Origin: Rhodopseudomonas palustris
Lineage (GTDB): Bacteria; Pseudomonadota; Alphaproteobacteria; Rhizobiales; Xanthobacteraceae
Direction: 5' to 3'
DNA: 64,000 nt
Assembly: GCF_003591005.1 (NCBI RefSeq)
Contig: NZ_QYYD01000013.1
Span: 1-64,000 of the forward strand
Numbering within the stretch: the first letter of the stretch is position 1; every line of letters begins with the position of its first letter. The notes under the pieces are model-generated. The model saw nothing but the letters and a program-made list of their open reading frames with translations, was not told the DNA's origin and ran no database searches. The position numbers were made by a program, and so were the translations under genes. This document shows positions 21,334 through 29,310 of this stretch, one piece after another.

Positions 21334-22251
21334 TTACAGCTTGATCCCAAGCCGCGCCGCCGCCTGCGCGACGTATTTCTGCGTCTGCTGGAAGGCGCCT
21401 TCGAGTGCCTGGGCCTTGGAGTCGTCGGTGATCTCGGCGAAATGCGCCGCGACGCCGTCGGGGGTCCACTCGTTTTCCGGCAGGTTGACGCCTTCGGTCT
21501 CGATGATCTTGATCTGCGCGAACGAGCCGGCGCCGGCGCCGAGCGTGGTGCGGGTGGGGGCGTTGTCGCTGAGCAGGAACAGCACCGCGGGCGTGATCGC
21601 CTCCGGCTTCATCAGCTGCAGCGCCTGCGGCGGCAGCAGCTCTTCGGTCATGCGGGTCGCGGCGGTCGGCGAGATGGTGTTGACGCGGATGTCGGTCTTG
21701 CGGCCTTCCTGCGCCAGCACGTTCATCAGCCCGACGATGCCGGCTTTCGCCGCGCCGTAATTGGCCTGACCGAAATTGCCGAACATGCCGGACGACGACG
21801 TTGTCAGCACGATGCGGCCGTAGTTGCGCTCCTTCATGCCGTCCCACACCGCCTTGCAGCAGTAGAACGTGCCGGCCAGATGCACGTCGATCACCTTCTG
21901 GAAATCGCTGAGCTCCATCTTGCCGAACGACTTGTCGCGCAGGATGCCGGCATTGGCGACCAAGAGATCGACGCTGCCCCACTCCTTCGTCGCCTTGGCG
22001 ACCATCGCCTGGACCTGCTCGTAGTTCGAGACGTCGGCGCCGTCCGCCATCGCAGTGCCGCCGGCCTTCTTGATTTCCTCGACCACTGTCTCGGCCGCGG
22101 TCATCGAGCCGCCGGTGCCGTCGCGCGCGCCGCCGAAATCATTGACCACCACCTTGGCGCCGAGCGCCGCAAGGCCGAGCGCATGCGCGCGTCCGAGACC
22201 ATTGCCCGCGCCGGTGACGATAGCGACGCGTCCGTCGAACCTGATAGCCAT
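21334..22251 (-). CDS. SDR family dehydrogenase, 17-beta-HSD4/MFE-2-like
   Basis: A 305-aa short-chain dehydrogenase related to the N-terminal hydroxyacyl-CoA dehydrogenase domain of multifunctional enzyme 2. The NAD(P) motif TGAGNGLGRAHALGLA starts at residue 11. NDFGG follows the second strand, as in MFE-2 proteins, VANAGIL is the NNAG-type motif, and the catalytic Ser-Tyr-Lys triad appears as SSSGMFG plus YGAAK. A C-terminal extension of about 60 residues after the Rossmann fold is a feature of this branch. It lies 17 bp downstream of a MaoC-type hydratase, a pairing that repeats the hydratase/dehydrogenase couple of beta-oxidation. The acyl substrate is not known. Confidence 0.88.
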   Translation of the reverse strand: MAIRFDGRVAIVTGAGNGLGRAHALGLAALGAKVVVNDFGGARDGTGGSMTAAETVVEEIKKAGGTAMADGADVSNYEQVQAMVAKATKEWGSVDLLVANAGILRDKSFGKMELSDFQKVIDVHLAGTFYCCKAVWDGMKERNYGRIVLTTSSSGMFGNFGQANYGAAKAGIVGLMNVLAQEGRKTDIRVNTISPTAATRMTEELLPPQALQLMKPEAITPAVLFLLSDNAPTRTTLGAGAGSFAQIKIIETEGVNLPENEWTPDGVAAHFAEITDDSKAQALEGAFQQTQKYVAQAAARLGIKL

Positions 22252-22268
22252 GTGTGTACTTCCCCGAT

Positions 22269-22736
22269 TTATTGTTCGAAGTAGATCAGGCCGAGCCAGT
22301 CGGCGACCAGCGCCGAGCGCTTCTCGCCTTCGATCTCGACATTGACGCTGGTGCGCGACAGCAATTCGCCCGGTTTGCGCCAGCTGGCTTCCGCCAGCAT
22401 GAACCGGCCGCGCACGCGCATGCCGGCCTTCACCGGCGAGATGAAGCGCAGCCGGTCGAAGCCGTAATTGACGCCCATGGTGACGCCCTTGATCTTCGGC
22501 ATCGCCTCGTAGCTGAACACGCTGAGCATCGACAGCGTCAGGAAGCCGTGGGCGATGGTCGAGCCGAACGGCGTCTCGCGCGCGGCGCGCTCCGGATCGA
22601 CATGGATGAACTGCCAGTCTTCGGTGCAGTCGGCGAAAGTGTCGATCCGCTTCTGATCCAGCACGTGCCATTCCGACACGCCGATTTCACTGCCGACCAT
22701 CTTGAGATACGCGTCGCGTTCGACTTCAGCGCCCAT
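22269..22736 (-). CDS. MaoC family (R)-enoyl-CoA hydratase-like protein
   Basis: A 155-aa single hot-dog protein. The hydratase signature appears as FADCTEDWQFIHVDPERA, with the catalytic Asp and His in the DxxxxH arrangement (D and H about five residues apart), followed by GSTIAHGFLTLSM. It is a short MaoC member of the kind that hydrates 2-enoyl-CoA. The ATG at 22736 is chosen because the upstream codons overlap the neighbouring gene's 3' region and lack homology. It precedes the SDR gene by 17 bp and follows the quinone-reductase gene by 89 bp, consistent with one operon. Confidence 0.9.
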   Translation of the reverse strand: MGAEVERDAYLKMVGSEIGVSEWHVLDQKRIDTFADCTEDWQFIHVDPERAARETPFGSTIAHGFLTLSMLSVFSYEAMPKIKGVTMGVNYGFDRLRFISPVKAGMRVRGRFMLAEASWRKPGELLSRTSVNVEIEGEKRSALVADWLGLIYFEQ

Positions 22737-22825
22737 TCGATCCTCGTTGTTTGCGCCGCACATTCCACATTTGACGAACCCGCGCCAAGCGAAATCTTCG
22801 CCGGCGCGGGCCGCAAAGTTCCGTG

Positions 22826-23800
22826 TTACGGGATGAGCGCGACCCGGCCGATCGCCTTGCGGTCGATCAACAGCCGCATGCCGCGCGCCCATTCGGTGAG
22901 CGGCACGCGGTGCGAGATATGCGGCCGCAGCACGCCCTGTTCGGCGAGTTCGAGCAGCTTGGCGATGCGCTGCTCACCGAGCGCGGGATCGCGCCGCACC
23001 GCTTCGCCGGCACGCACGCCGACCACGCTGGCGCCCTTCATCAGGATCAGATTGGTACGCGCCAGCCCGATGCCGCCGGTGAAGCCGACCACGAGCAGCC
23101 GCGCGCCCCAGTTGATACAGCGCACGCTGTCCTCGAAGATCTCGCCGCCGACCGGATCGAACACCACGTCGGCGCCGCGGCCACCGGTGATGCGCTTCAC
23201 CGCGTCGCGGAACGGCTCGGCGCCATACAGCACGCCGTGATCGGCGCCGCGCGCTCGCGCGATCACCAGCTTCTCCTCGCTCGACGCCGCCGCGATCACC
23301 GTGGCGCCGAGATATTTGCCGACCTCGACCGCCGCGAGCCCGACGCCGCCGCCGGCGCCATGCACCAGCAGCACCTCGCCCTTTTTCAGGTGGCCGCGCT
23401 CGACCAGGCCGTGCCACGCCGTGCCGTGGCCGGCGAGATACGTTGCGGCCTCCGCGTAGTCGAAGGTCGACGGCGCCGGCGTCAGCTGCGACGCGGCCGC
23501 GACGACTTCCTCCGCATAGGCGCCGAACCGCAGCTTGACGATGACGCGGTCGCCGAGCTTGACGGCACTCACGGCGCTTCCGAGCTCGATCACGTCGCCG
23601 GCGGCTTCCATGCCGGGAATGAACGGCAGCTCCGGCTTGAGCTGGTACTCGCCGGCGCACATCAGGATGTCGGGGAAGTTGATGCCGGCGGCGCGGATCG
23701 CGATCCGCACCTCGCCGGGCTGTAACGCCTTGCGCTCACTGTCTTCCAGCCGCAACGCCTCGGGAGGCCCGAGTTCGCGGCAGATCACAATTTTCGGCAT
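22826..23800 (-). CDS. NADPH:quinone oxidoreductase-like MDR protein
   Basis: A 324-aa zinc-independent medium-chain dehydrogenase/reductase. Conserved features are NFPDILMCAGEYQ near residue 42, the PGMEAAGDVIELG strand, VHGAGGGVGLAAVEVGK (NADPH-binding AXXGXXG region, about 146-162) and FDPVGGEIFE. Zinc-binding cysteines of alcohol dehydrogenases are absent. Its start overlaps the stop of the upstream gene as TGATG, implying translational coupling with the HCCA-isomerase-like protein. Probable role: reduction of an enone or acyl-CoA derivative; the substrate is not determined. Confidence 0.88.
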   Translation of the reverse strand: MPKIVICRELGPPEALRLEDSERKALQPGEVRIAIRAAGINFPDILMCAGEYQLKPELPFIPGMEAAGDVIELGSAVSAVKLGDRVIVKLRFGAYAEEVVAAASQLTPAPSTFDYAEAATYLAGHGTAWHGLVERGHLKKGEVLLVHGAGGGVGLAAVEVGKYLGATVIAAASSEEKLVIARARGADHGVLYGAEPFRDAVKRITGGRGADVVFDPVGGEIFEDSVRCINWGARLLVVGFTGGIGLARTNLILMKGASVVGVRAGEAVRRDPALGEQRIAKLLELAEQGVLRPHISHRVPLTEWARGMRLLIDRKAIGRVALIP

Positions 23801-24420
23801 CAGGCGGCGCTCGCCTTGCGCCGCGCCAGCGCTTCACGAACCAGCGGCAAGCGATCGTTGCCGAAATACATGTCGGTCTTGTCCACGAAGATCGTCGGCG
23901 AGCCAAAGCCACCGCGCGCGATCACTTCGTCGGTGTTCTCTTTCAGCTGCTCCTTGATCGCCGGCTCGGCGATCGCGGCGAAGAACGCGTCCGGATCGAG
24001 CCCGACGCTCTGGCAGATCTCGTGCAGCACCGCGTCCATCGAGATGTCGAGGTCGCGGCCCCAATAGGCTTCAAACACCGCGGTCGCGAACGGCACCATC
24101 TTGTCGGCATCGTCGCGCAGCAGCCACAGGCAGCCGCGCATCGCCTTGACGCTGTTCACCGGAAACACCCGCGGCGGCATCTTGATCTCGAGCCCCGACG
24201 AGCGCGCCCAGTCCGCCAGGTCCTTCTTCATGTAGCGCGCCTTCAGCGGCACCGGCGTCTTGCGCGATTCATACACGCTCGGATTGACCGAATTGAAGAT
24301 GCCCCCGACCAGGATCGGCTTCCAGACAATCTCCTCTCCCATCTCCTTCGCCAGCGGCTGGATGTTGTGAAAGGCGAGGTACGTCCACGGACTGGAGCAA
24401 TCGAAAAACACTTCAAGCAT
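23800..24420 (-). CDS. 2-hydroxychromene-2-carboxylate isomerase / DsbA-family (kappa GST-like) protein
   Basis: A 206-aa thioredoxin-fold protein of the HCCA isomerase/kappa-GST group. The N-terminal FFDCSSPWTYLA holds the conserved Ser used in place of a redox cysteine. The C-terminal GGFGSPTIFVDKTDMYFGNDRL contains the cis-proline (SPT) and the GND glutathione-binding motif typical of the family. HCCA isomerases act in naphthalene-type aromatic degradation, but most homologues are general glutathione-dependent isomerases. It is first in the operon running to the SDR gene and overlaps the next start by one base. The ATG at 24420 is preferred over an upstream open frame made of repeat DNA. 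Confidence 0.88.
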   Translation of the reverse strand: MLEVFFDCSSPWTYLAFHNIQPLAKEMGEEIVWKPILVGGIFNSVNPSVYESRKTPVPLKARYMKKDLADWARSSGLEIKMPPRVFPVNSVKAMRGCLWLLRDDADKMVPFATAVFEAYWGRDLDISMDAVLHEICQSVGLDPDAFFAAIAEPAIKEQLKENTDEVIARGGFGSPTIFVDKTDMYFGNDRLPLVREALARRKASAA

Positions 24421-24482
24421 CGGCGTTTCCTTTTCTTGGTTGTTGTTGGTTGTTGGTTGTTCGTTTTCATCAAACTCTCGTT

Positions 24483-24634
24483 CGTCATTCCGGGGCGCGC
24501 GCAGCGCGAACCCGGAATCCATAACCCCTATGCTCTCGGCTAAGCACAGCGCAGCGCCCGCCGTGCTCCACCACCCACACTGCGGCGTATGGATTCCGGG
24601 TTCGCGCAGCTTCGCTGCGCGCCCCGGAATGACG
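24483..24634. repeat. Family A palindromic element (copy A5)
   Basis: CGTCATTCCGGGGCGCGCGC with GCGAACCCGGAATCCATA, then a spacer starting ACCCCTATG, then TATGGATTCCGGGTTCGCG with GCGCCCCGGAATGACG. It separates the GST gene from the HCCA-isomerase gene. Confidence 0.88.
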
Positions 24635-24661
24635 AAACGCAAATGTGGGCGTCCGCATCCC

Positions 24662-25375
24662 TCACTGCTGCTGCGCGCTTTGCGCATCCGCATGCGCCGG
24701 TTTGTCGACGCCGAACAGCAGTTTGCGGGCCTGTTCGTCCATCGGTTTGCGGTCTTCCTTGCCGAGCGCGAGGCCGGCCTGCAGCTTGGGGCGTTCGCGC
24801 AGGCGTGCGTACCAGCGTTGCACATTGGGGAATTCGTCTAGCGAAATGCCCTGCGCCTTGTGGGTCATGATCCAGGGAAAGCACGCCATGTCGGCGATCG
24901 AGTAGTCGGCGGCGATGTAGTCGCGGCCATCCAATTGCGTATTGAGCACGCCGTACAGCCGCTTCGCCTCGCGGGTGTAGCGATCAATCGCATATGGGAT
25001 CTTCTCCGGCGCGTAGAGCAGGAAATGGCCGTTCTGGCCGAGCATCGGCCCGAGCCCAGCCATCTGCCACATCACCCACTGCATCACCTCGAACCGCGGC
25101 CGGGTGGCGGCCGGCATGAACTTGCCGGTCTTCTCCGCCAGATAAATCAGGATGGCGCCGCTCTCGAACACGCTGAGCGGCGCGCCGCCATCGGCCGGGG
25201 CGTGGTCGACGATCGCCGGCATCCGGCCGTTCGGCGACAGCTTGAGATAGTCCGGCTTGTGCTGGTCGCCGCGGCCGAGCTGCATCGGCACCAGCTTGTA
25301 CGGCAGGCCGCATTCTTCCAGCATGATCGAAATCTTCCAGCCGTTCGGGGTCGGCGCGTAAAACAGCTCGATCAT
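24662..25375 (-). CDS. Glutathione S-transferase (YfcG/Ure2p-like)
   Basis: A 237-aa cytosolic GST. The N-terminal thioredoxin fold begins MIELFYAPTPNGWKI, in which the TPNGxK motif is characteristic of the nu/YfcG-like class, and the Ser/Thr-rich region FESGAILIYLAEKTG binds the gamma-Glu of glutathione. The C-terminal helical domain carries DYSIADMACFPWI. YfcG-type enzymes have disulfide-bond reductase activity with glutathione. AGGGAGC before the ATG supports the start. It lies upstream of the HCCA-isomerase gene on the same strand, but a repeat intervenes. Confidence 0.93.
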   Translation of the reverse strand: MIELFYAPTPNGWKISIMLEECGLPYKLVPMQLGRGDQHKPDYLKLSPNGRMPAIVDHAPADGGAPLSVFESGAILIYLAEKTGKFMPAATRPRFEVMQWVMWQMAGLGPMLGQNGHFLLYAPEKIPYAIDRYTREAKRLYGVLNTQLDGRDYIAADYSIADMACFPWIMTHKAQGISLDEFPNVQRWYARLRERPKLQAGLALGKEDRKPMDEQARKLLFGVDKPAHADAQSAQQQ

Positions 25376-25513
25376 GCGGGCTCCCTGCTTCTTGTCGACG
25401 GGCTTGGGCCGATCCTAGCCCGGCTGCCGCGGACTTGTCACCTTCGTCGCGGCCGGCTGTACGACGGGGCCGAGACATGGCAGAGAGATCGCCCCCAACC
25501 TGCGGAGTGACCG

Positions 25514-26536
25514 ATGCTGTTTCCGACCACGATCGCCGGCTCGTTGCCGAAGCCCGAATGGCTCGCCGAGCCCAACAAGCTGTGGGCGCCGTGGCAATCC
25601 AGCGGCGAGGAACTCGCCCGCGCCAAGCGCGACGCCACCATCCTGGCGCTGAAGCTGCAGGAAGATTACGGCGTCGACATCGTCACCGAGGGCGAGCAGG
25701 CGCGACAGCATTTCGTCCACGGCTTTCTCGAGGCGGTCGAAGGCATCGACTTCGCCCACAAGGTCGAGATGGGCATCCGAAATGATCGTTACAAAGCAAT
25801 GGTGCCGCAGGTCGTTGCGCCGCTGCGGCTGAAGGGCCGCGTGCATGGCTTCGAGGGCCAGATCGCGCGGGCGCATACCACGCACAAGATCAAGTTCACC
25901 CTGCCCGGCCCGATGACGATCATCGACACCATCGCGGATCGCTTCTACGGCGACCGCGTCAAGATGGCGTTCGCCTTCGCCGAGCTCTTGAACGAGGAAG
26001 CCAAGGCGCTGGAAGCCGACGGCATCGACATGATCCAGTTCGACGAGCCGGCGTTCAACGTCTACATGAGCGACGCCGCCGACTGGGGCGTCAAGGCGCT
26101 GGAGCGCGCCGCGCAGGGCCTCAGTTGCGCCACCGCCGTGCACATCTGCTACGGCTACGGCATCAAGGCCAACACCGACTGGAAAGAGACGCTGGGCGAT
26201 CAGTGGCGGCAATACGAGGACATCTTCCCGGCGATCGATGCCAGCTCGATCCAGCAGGTCGCGGTCGAGTGCCGCAACTCCAAGGTGCCGCTCGAGCTGT
26301 TGTCGCTGCTGAAGGGCAAGATCGTCCAGGCCGGCGTCATCGACGTCGCCAGCGACGAGGTCGAGACCGCCGAAGACGTCTGCGCCACCATCGAGGCGGT
26401 GATGCGCTACGTGCCGAAAAGCAACATCGTCGCCACCACCAATTGCGGCATGGCCCCGATGCGCCGCGATATCGCCGAAGCCAAGCTGGCGGCGCTGGGC
26501 GCCGGCGCGGAGCTGGCGCGGGAGCGGTTCAAGTAA
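25514..26536 (+). CDS. Methionine synthase II C-terminal-domain (core MetE-type) protein
   Basis: A 340-aa protein equal to the catalytic barrel of cobalamin-independent methionine synthase without the N-terminal barrel of the 750-aa enzyme. The zinc ligands line up as His210, Cys212 (HICYGYG), Glu252 (VAVEC) and Cys311 (TNCGMAP), and FDEPAF matches the substrate loop. The spacing between Cys212 and Glu252 is about 18 residues longer than in E. coli MetE. Core-MetE proteins in archaea and some bacteria accept methyl groups from methylcobalamin or corrinoid proteins rather than folate; whether this one does is inference. GGAG lies 8 bases before the ATG. No methionine genes are adjacent. Confidence 0.85.
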   Translation: MLFPTTIAGSLPKPEWLAEPNKLWAPWQSSGEELARAKRDATILALKLQEDYGVDIVTEGEQARQHFVHGFLEAVEGIDFAHKVEMGIRNDRYKAMVPQVVAPLRLKGRVHGFEGQIARAHTTHKIKFTLPGPMTIIDTIADRFYGDRVKMAFAFAELLNEEAKALEADGIDMIQFDEPAFNVYMSDAADWGVKALERAAQGLSCATAVHICYGYGIKANTDWKETLGDQWRQYEDIFPAIDASSIQQVAVECRNSKVPLELLSLLKGKIVQAGVIDVASDEVETAEDVCATIEAVMRYVPKSNIVATTNCGMAPMRRDIAEAKLAALGAGAELARERFK

Positions 26537-26625
26537 GCGGGGCAGTGCTGGCGAGCGGACGGTTCAAGTAATTGGACGCCAGCGCCGTTGCATCGCCGGC
26601 CTCGCGTTCGCCACCGCCCTCTCCC

Positions 26626-26773
26626 CGTCATTCCGGGGCGCCGCGTAGCGGCGAGCCCGGAATCCATAGCCCCTGACCTTAATTGTTAGAGCGAGTCCTA
26701 GCCCCGGTGCTCATCGCACGCACGGGGGCTATGGATTCCGGGCTCGCGCCAAGAGGCGCGCCCCGGAATGACG
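26626..26773. repeat. Family A palindromic element (copy A6)
   Basis: CGTCATTCCGGGGCGCCGCG with GCCCGGAATCCATAGCCCC, then a spacer, then GGGGCTATGGATTCCGGGC with GCGCCCCGGAATGACG. The arms pair over an unusually long stretch including the CATAGCCCC bases. Confidence 0.88.
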
Positions 26774-26776
26774 GGG

Positions 26777-27409
26777 TTAGGTGGTGCCTGCGCTCGGATG
26801 CAGCGCTGGCTGATAGCCTGCACGAAGCGTCCGCAACGTCGATGGCGGTGTGAGTAAGACTGGCGTCGGTTGGCGATTTAGCGTGCTGCGGTCGATTGGA
26901 TAATAGCCGTCGAAGGACCAGCGCAGCGGCGTCCCTTGCGCGATCAGATAACATTCGTCGTCCGCTGCCACCATCGCCCCATCCGGCAACGCGCTGATCG
27001 CGCACGGCAGCGGATGCAGCCGCTTGGCCTTGCCGTCGAGCCGCTCGCGATGCAGCACCGCATCGATCTCCTTCGCGCTCACCCGTGCAAGGCCGTTGCC
27101 TTGCGCCCAGGCCGCGGCGAAGCGGCTCGCGTCGTCGCGGCGGCAGAAGTAACAGGGGCGATGCCCCGCCGCGAGCGCGGTGGCCTCGTCGAGGAAGAAC
27201 AGCTCGGTCCAGCTCCGCGTCGCCATCACGGCGCGGCGGCGGCCGCGGAAGTCGCAGACGCAAATGAGCCACGCCGGGTTCGACCAGCGCCGGCTCAGCA
27301 GCGTCCGCGTCGCCGGATCATGGATGATGCCGCGATTGCCGGTGAATAGTCCGCGCGCCGCCACCGCCAGGATGTCCCCGAACGGCGTCACGCGGTTTTG
27401 CAGCGGCAT
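26777..27409 (-). CDS. Conserved hypothetical protein with a CxxC knuckle
   Basis: A 210-aa protein I do not recognise. The start ATG at 27409 has a strong AGGAG site. Features are an N-terminal LFTGNRGIIHDP segment, a WSNPAWLICVCDFRGRRR strand region, the motif GHRPCYFCRRDD near residue 85 (one CxxC pair, possibly half a zinc site), and a histidine/proline-rich LHPLPC segment. The C-terminal 40 residues are low-complexity and overlap the edge of repeat A6, so the original stop may have been altered by repeat insertion. No partner gene suggests a function. Confidence 0.65.
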   Translation of the reverse strand: MPLQNRVTPFGDILAVAARGLFTGNRGIIHDPATRTLLSRRWSNPAWLICVCDFRGRRRAVMATRSWTELFFLDEATALAAGHRPCYFCRRDDASRFAAAWAQGNGLARVSAKEIDAVLHRERLDGKAKRLHPLPCAISALPDGAMVAADDECYLIAQGTPLRWSFDGYYPIDRSTLNRQPTPVLLTPPSTLRTLRAGYQPALHPSAGTT

Positions 27410-27432
27410 GAGAACTCCTGATCTCGCGCACG

Positions 27433-27632
27433 GCTTCTCCCCGCGCACGGCGCGCTCCTTCTCCCCGCGCGCGGGGAGAAGGCTGGGATGAGGGGGCGTT
27501 CCCGCGCGGCCGAGCGCCTGCGATGTATTCATCCGCACTCACACGAGCCGCCCGAAAAGCTCAGGCCCGCGGAGGCGCCCCCTCACCCGGATTGCTGCGC
27601 AATCCGACCTCTCCCCGCGCGCGGGGAGAGGT
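27433..27632. repeat. Family C palindromic element (copy C2)
   Basis: TTCTCCCCGCGCGCGGGGAGAAGG with GATGAGGGGGCG on the left and CGCCCCCTCACCCGG with CTCTCCCCGCGCGCGGGGAGAGG on the right, about 100 bases apart. It fills most of the 5' flank of the hypothetical gene. Confidence 0.8.
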
Positions 27633-27653
27633 TAGGCTGCGACGCGCTCTCCG

Positions 27654-27733
27654 CGTCATTGCGAGGAGCGAAGCGACGAAGCAATCCAGCTTCGTGCTCG
27701 GGGCTGGATTGCTTCGCTTCGCTCGCAATGACG
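27654..27733. repeat. Family B palindromic element (copy B4, short form)
   Basis: An 80-base hairpin from CGTCATTGCGAGGAGCGAAG to GCTCGCAATGACG immediately downstream of gpt; its stem abuts the stop codon and could serve as a transcription stop. Confidence 0.87.
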
Positions 27734-27737
27734 GATG

Positions 27738-28244
27738 CTACGCCGCCCCATCCTTCAGCGGCGGCTGGAAGCTGAGGCCGGTGTCCCACGGGAAGAAGAT
27801 CCAGGTGTCCTGCGAGACTTCGGTGATGAAGGTGTCGACCAGCGGCTTGCCTTGCGGCTTGGCGTAGACGGTGGCGAAATGCGCGTCGGGCAACAGGTCG
27901 CGGACCATGCGGCCGGTTTTGCCGGTGTCGACCAGATCGTCGACAATCAACAGGCCCTTGCCGGTGCCGCCTCCGAGCGCGGCGGTCTGCTCGGAGACGC
28001 CTTTCAGCACCTGCAATTCGCCCTGCTTGTCGTGCGCGTAGCTGGCGATGCAGATGGTGTCGATCACCCGCAGCCCGAGTTCGCGCGCCACGATCGCGGC
28101 CGGCACCAGCCCGCCGCGGGTGATGGCGATCACCGCGTGAAACGGGCCGACCTCGTTGAGCCGCCAGGTCAGCGCCCGGCAGTCGCGGTGAAACTGATCC
28201 CACGACACCGGAAACGGCCGGCCGGCGCGCTGCTCGTTTTCCAT
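27738..28244 (-). CDS. gpt: Xanthine phosphoribosyltransferase
   Basis: A 168-aa type I phosphoribosyltransferase that converts xanthine (and guanine) plus PRPP to XMP/GMP. The PRPP-binding signature [15 protein letters not shown] lies at about 96-110. [15 protein letters not shown] near the N-terminus and the C-terminal WIFFPWDTG are diagnostic for the Gpt/XGPRT branch. The length matches the family. It is flanked on both sides by family B repeats, so it is an isolated transcription unit in purine salvage. Confidence 0.94.
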   Translation of the reverse strand: MENEQRAGRPFPVSWDQFHRDCRALTWRLNEVGPFHAVIAITRGGLVPAAIVARELGLRVIDTICIASYAHDKQGELQVLKGVSEQTAALGGGTGKGLLIVDDLVDTGKTGRMVRDLLPDAHFATVYAKPQGKPLVDTFITEVSQDTWIFFPWDTGLSFQPPLKDGAA

Positions 28245-28262
28245 TCACAACTCCAGTTTCTC

Positions 28263-28342
28263 CGTCATTGCGAGGAGCGAAGCGACGAAGCAATCCAGCA
28301 CCGTGCACGGAGCTGGATTGCTTCGCTTCGCTCGCAATGACG
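28263..28342. repeat. Family B palindromic element (copy B5, short form)
   Basis: An 80-base hairpin almost identical to B4, located on the other side of gpt. Two near-identical hairpins bracketing one gene could recombine to delete or invert it. Confidence 0.87.
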
Positions 28343-28355
28343 GAAGCGAGGTGCC

Positions 28356-29099
28356 TCAACCAGTCCGCGCGCCCTGCAGCTCCGCCAGCATCTGCTTCAC
28401 CGCGGTCATCGCCGCCTGCAGCTTCTCCGGGTCGCGCGAGCGCACCACGAGGTTGGTGTTCGGCTTGCGCTCCTCGTCGAGGAACGGGTAGCTGCCGATC
28501 ATCGTATCCGGATGCGCCGCGGCGATTGCCCGCAGCGGTCCGCCGATGTCGCCCTCGCGGGCGTCGGCCTTGACGGTCTCCGACAGCATCTTCACGCCGG
28601 ACTTCAGCTTCGGCGCGACGATGTCCATCATCGCCTGCATGATCGACGGCACGCCGGCCATCACGATGACATTGCCGATCTTGAAGCCGGGCGCGATGAT
28701 GGTGGCGCTCTGGATCAACTCGGCGCCCTCCGGGATCCGCGCCATCCGCAGCCGCGCCTCGTTGAGTTCGGCCTCGGAAAACCGCTCGCGGAACCGCGCC
28801 ACCACCTCGGGGTGATAGCCGATCGCCACGCCGAACGCCTTGGCGACACAATCGGCGGTGATGTCGTCGTGGGTCGGGCCGATGCCGCCGGTGGTGAAGA
28901 CGTAGGTGTAGCGATGGCGCAGCGCGTCGAGCGCCTCGATGATCGCGTCCTCGTCGTCGGCAACGACGCGCACCTCGCGCAGATCGATAGCGATGTTTGT
29001 GAGGTATTCGGCGATGAAGCCGATGTTCTTGTCCTTGGTGCGGCCGGACAGGATCTCGTCGCCGATCACCAGAATACCCGCCGTGACGATGTCGCTCAT
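28356..29099 (-). CDS. CinA-like MoaB/Mog-domain protein (competence/damage-inducible protein A family)
   Basis: A 247-aa protein consisting of the molybdopterin-binding-like (MoCF) domain of CinA without the C-terminal amidohydrolase. AGILVIGDEILSGRTKDKN opens the domain, and TTGGIGPTHDDIT is the conserved GGxGPTxDD motif. In CinA this domain is linked to ADP-ribose pyrophosphatase activity, while the lost domain is the NMN deamidase. The ATG at 29099 is preferred because the upstream frame lies in the divergent promoter region. It is transcribed divergently from the ATP-grasp cluster. Confidence 0.88.
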   Translation of the reverse strand: MSDIVTAGILVIGDEILSGRTKDKNIGFIAEYLTNIAIDLREVRVVADDEDAIIEALDALRHRYTYVFTTGGIGPTHDDITADCVAKAFGVAIGYHPEVVARFRERFSEAELNEARLRMARIPEGAELIQSATIIAPGFKIGNVIVMAGVPSIMQAMMDIVAPKLKSGVKMLSETVKADAREGDIGGPLRAIAAAHPDTMIGSYPFLDEERKPNTNLVVRSRDPEKLQAAMTAVKQMLAELQGARTG

Positions 29100-29310
29100 G
29101 ACGTCCCTTGTCCCTCCCGGCTGGGGTCCAGCCGTCTCAACTTGCACTTTGGCACTTATTTGAGCGGGCCGTCGCCCGTTTTTCGGGCAACCTTGCGCCG
29201 CGCTCGCAGAAATCGCTCGGGTCCATCCATATCTTGCTGGCCCGGCGCTTGCTACCACCGTGTTCCGTGCTGCACTCTGGTGCAAACAGCTTTGGAATCA
29301 ATTTGGCGAC

